The notes beneath the pieces were generated by a model, which made no database searches, was not told the origin of the DNA, and was given only the letters and a program-made list of their open reading frames with translations. A DNA stretch of 30,347 nt, taken from the NCBI GenBank assembly GCA_934454435.1, contig CAKSGA010000013.1, positions 1-30,347 of the forward strand, in the 5' to 3' direction. Position numbers and translations under genes: made by a program. Below are positions 29,184 through 30,347 of the stretch, piece after piece. This DNA is from an uncultured Oscillospiraceae bacterium. Lineage in GTDB: Bacteria; Bacillota; Clostridia; Oscillospirales; Ruminococcaceae. Every line of letters starts with the position of its first letter. Position 1 is the first letter of the stretch.

Positions 29184-30347
29184 ATGAGAGAATACAAAAC
29201 ACAGATGGAAGCCGCAAAGAAGGGCATCATCACTCCCGAGATGAAAACCGTTGCGGAGAAGGAATACATGGAACCCGAGAAGCTCCGTGAGCTGGTCGCA
29301 AAGGGCTGGGTAGCTATTCCGGCGAACGTCCGTCACACCTCGCTTTCCGCAGAGGGCATAGGCGCAGGGCTCAGGACAAAGATCAACGTGAACCTCGGCA
29401 TTTCCGGCGACTGCAAGAACTACGACATGGAAATGCAGAAGGTCGATATGGCGATAAAGTTCGGCGCAGAGGCTATCATGGACCTCTCCAACTACGGCAA
29501 GACCAACACGTTCCGCCAGCAGCTGATAGAGCGCTCCCCGGCGATGATAGGCACCGTGCCGATGTATGACGCTATCGGCTATCTCGACAAGGACCTGCTG
29601 GAGATCTCCGCAGAGGATTTCCTGAAGGTAGTACGTGCACACGCTGAAGAGGGCGTGGACTTCATGACCATTCACGCCGGAATAAACCGCCGTGCCATCG
29701 AAGCGTTCCGCCGTGACCCGAGAAAGATGAATATCGTGTCCCGTGGCGGCTCCCTGCTGTTCGCATGGATGATGATGACCGGCAACGAGAACCCGTTCTA
29801 CGAGCACTATGACGAGGTTCTGGACATTCTGCGTGAATATGACGTCACCATCTCCCTCGGCGACGCACTCCGCCCCGGCTGCATAGACGATGCGACTGAC
29901 GCCGGACAGATCTCCGAGCTTATCGAGCTCGGCGCCCTCACAGAGCGTGCATGGGCAAAGGACGTCCAGGTAATGGTGGAGGGTCCCGGTCATATGGCGA
30001 TGAACGAGATCGAGGCTAACATGAAGATCGAAAAGCGTATCTGCCACAATGCTCCGTTCTACGTTCTCGGCCCGCTGGTAACTGATATCTTCCCGGGCTA
30101 CGACCACATCACCTCTGCCATCGGCGGAGCCATTGCCGCAGCGAGCGGTGCGGATTTCCTGTGCTATGTCACCCCGGCGGAGCACCTCCGCCTGCCCGAC
30201 CTGAACGACGTTAAGGAGGGTATCATCGCAAGCAAGATAGCTGCCCATGCCGCAGACATCGCCAAGGGAATTCCCCACGCAAGGGACAAGGACAACGAAA
30301 TGGCGGCAGCACGCCACAAGCTCGACTGGGAGGAGATGTTCAAGGTA
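29184..30347 (+). CDS. thiC: Phosphomethylpyrimidine synthase ThiC, 3' end outside window
   Basis: An open frame of 388 codons from ATG 29184 to the window edge. It starts one base after the thiD stop, with AAAGGA 6 nt upstream. ThiC is a radical-SAM-type enzyme that converts aminoimidazole ribotide to HMP-P. Recognised parts are [126 protein letters not shown] (in parts) and [11 protein letters not shown]. The C-terminal CxxCxxxxC that holds the 4Fe-4S cluster lies beyond the window. Confidence 0.97.
   Translation, partial: MREYKTQMEAAKKGIITPEMKTVAEKEYMEPEKLRELVAKGWVAIPANVRHTSLSAEGIGAGLRTKINVNLGISGDCKNYDMEMQKVDMAIKFGAEAIMDLSNYGKTNTFRQQLIERSPAMIGTVPMYDAIGYLDKDLLEISAEDFLKVVRAHAEEGVDFMTIHAGINRRAIEAFRRDPRKMNIVSRGGSLLFAWMMMTGNENPFYEHYDEVLDILREYDVTISLGDALRPGCIDDATDAGQISELIELGALTERAWAKDVQVMVEGPGHMAMNEIEANMKIEKRICHNAPFYVLGPLVTDIFPGYDHITSAIGGAIAAASGADFLCYVTPAEHLRLPDLNDVKEGIIASKIAAHAADIAKGIPHARDKDNEMAAARHKLDWEEMFKV

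Noticed and set aside
1..30347. CRISPR arrays, tRNA or rRNA genes, insertion sequences, prophage genes
   Set aside because: No regularly spaced direct repeats, tRNA-like cloverleaf ends, rRNA segments, transposase or phage genes were recognised.

Overview
The window reads as chromosomal DNA of an anaerobic gut or rumen Firmicute of the class Clostridia, most likely a Ruminococcus-type member of the Oscillospiraceae. The reasons are a GH94 cellobiose phosphorylase and a GH51 arabinofuranosidase (plant-fibre sugars), Gram-positive Shine-Dalgarno sites (AGGAGG/AAAGGAG), strong sigma-A promoters, a sporulation gene (spoIIP), the ylxM-ffh-rpsP-khpA cluster and a fairly high GC content. The species is inference; no rRNA is present.

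Layout. 1-1274: 5' end of a membrane-anchored DUF2726-type gene (minus strand), a repeat-rich intergenic stretch, then the ribosome hibernation factor hpf. 1403-3930: promoter with a CcpA-like site and a cellobiose phosphorylase gene broken by a frameshift plus apparent small deletion. 3945-6651: a small cysteine-rich protein and GH51 arabinofuranosidase on the minus strand, divergent from an AraC regulator through two overlapping face-to-face promoters. 6638-9357: an unrecognised protein, a preQ1-I riboswitch with the queuosine-precursor transporter gene queT, and a two-gene unit (SGNH hydrolase, YgjP-like metalloprotease). 9384-12545: a small ferredoxin-thioredoxin-reductase-like Cys protein and the ylxM-ffh-(small membrane protein)-rpsP-khpA operon, all minus strand. 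12566-13497: zinc-ribbon membrane protein.

13619-17750: a complete spermidine/putrescine ABC transporter operon potABCD. 17758-18512: no protein gene, but repeat elements and a candidate large structured noncoding RNA of about 500 nt on the minus strand, with a consensus promoter and a terminator-like end, which I cannot assign to any family I know. 18576-19709: D,D-carboxypeptidase. 19812-23125: heavy-metal operon with a CadC/SmtB-like repressor, its operator, a methyltransferase, a free-standing HMA metallochaperone and a P1B ATPase. 23141-25083: ychF and a NERD-domain protein. 25111-27704: lipoprotein and HAD phosphatase, convergent with spoIIP. 27788-30347: Rrf2 regulator, then a TPP riboswitch with intrinsic terminator controlling thiD and thiC (thiC runs off the window).

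Across the window many promoters are close to TTGACA-17-TATAAT, often with an extended TGn. Four operons end in near-identical GGGCTGCG/CGCAGCCC terminators, and a GC-rich palindromic element (GGGGCGGAN...CCGCCC) recurs between genes. The most interesting unexplained object is the structured RNA region at about 17975-18477.
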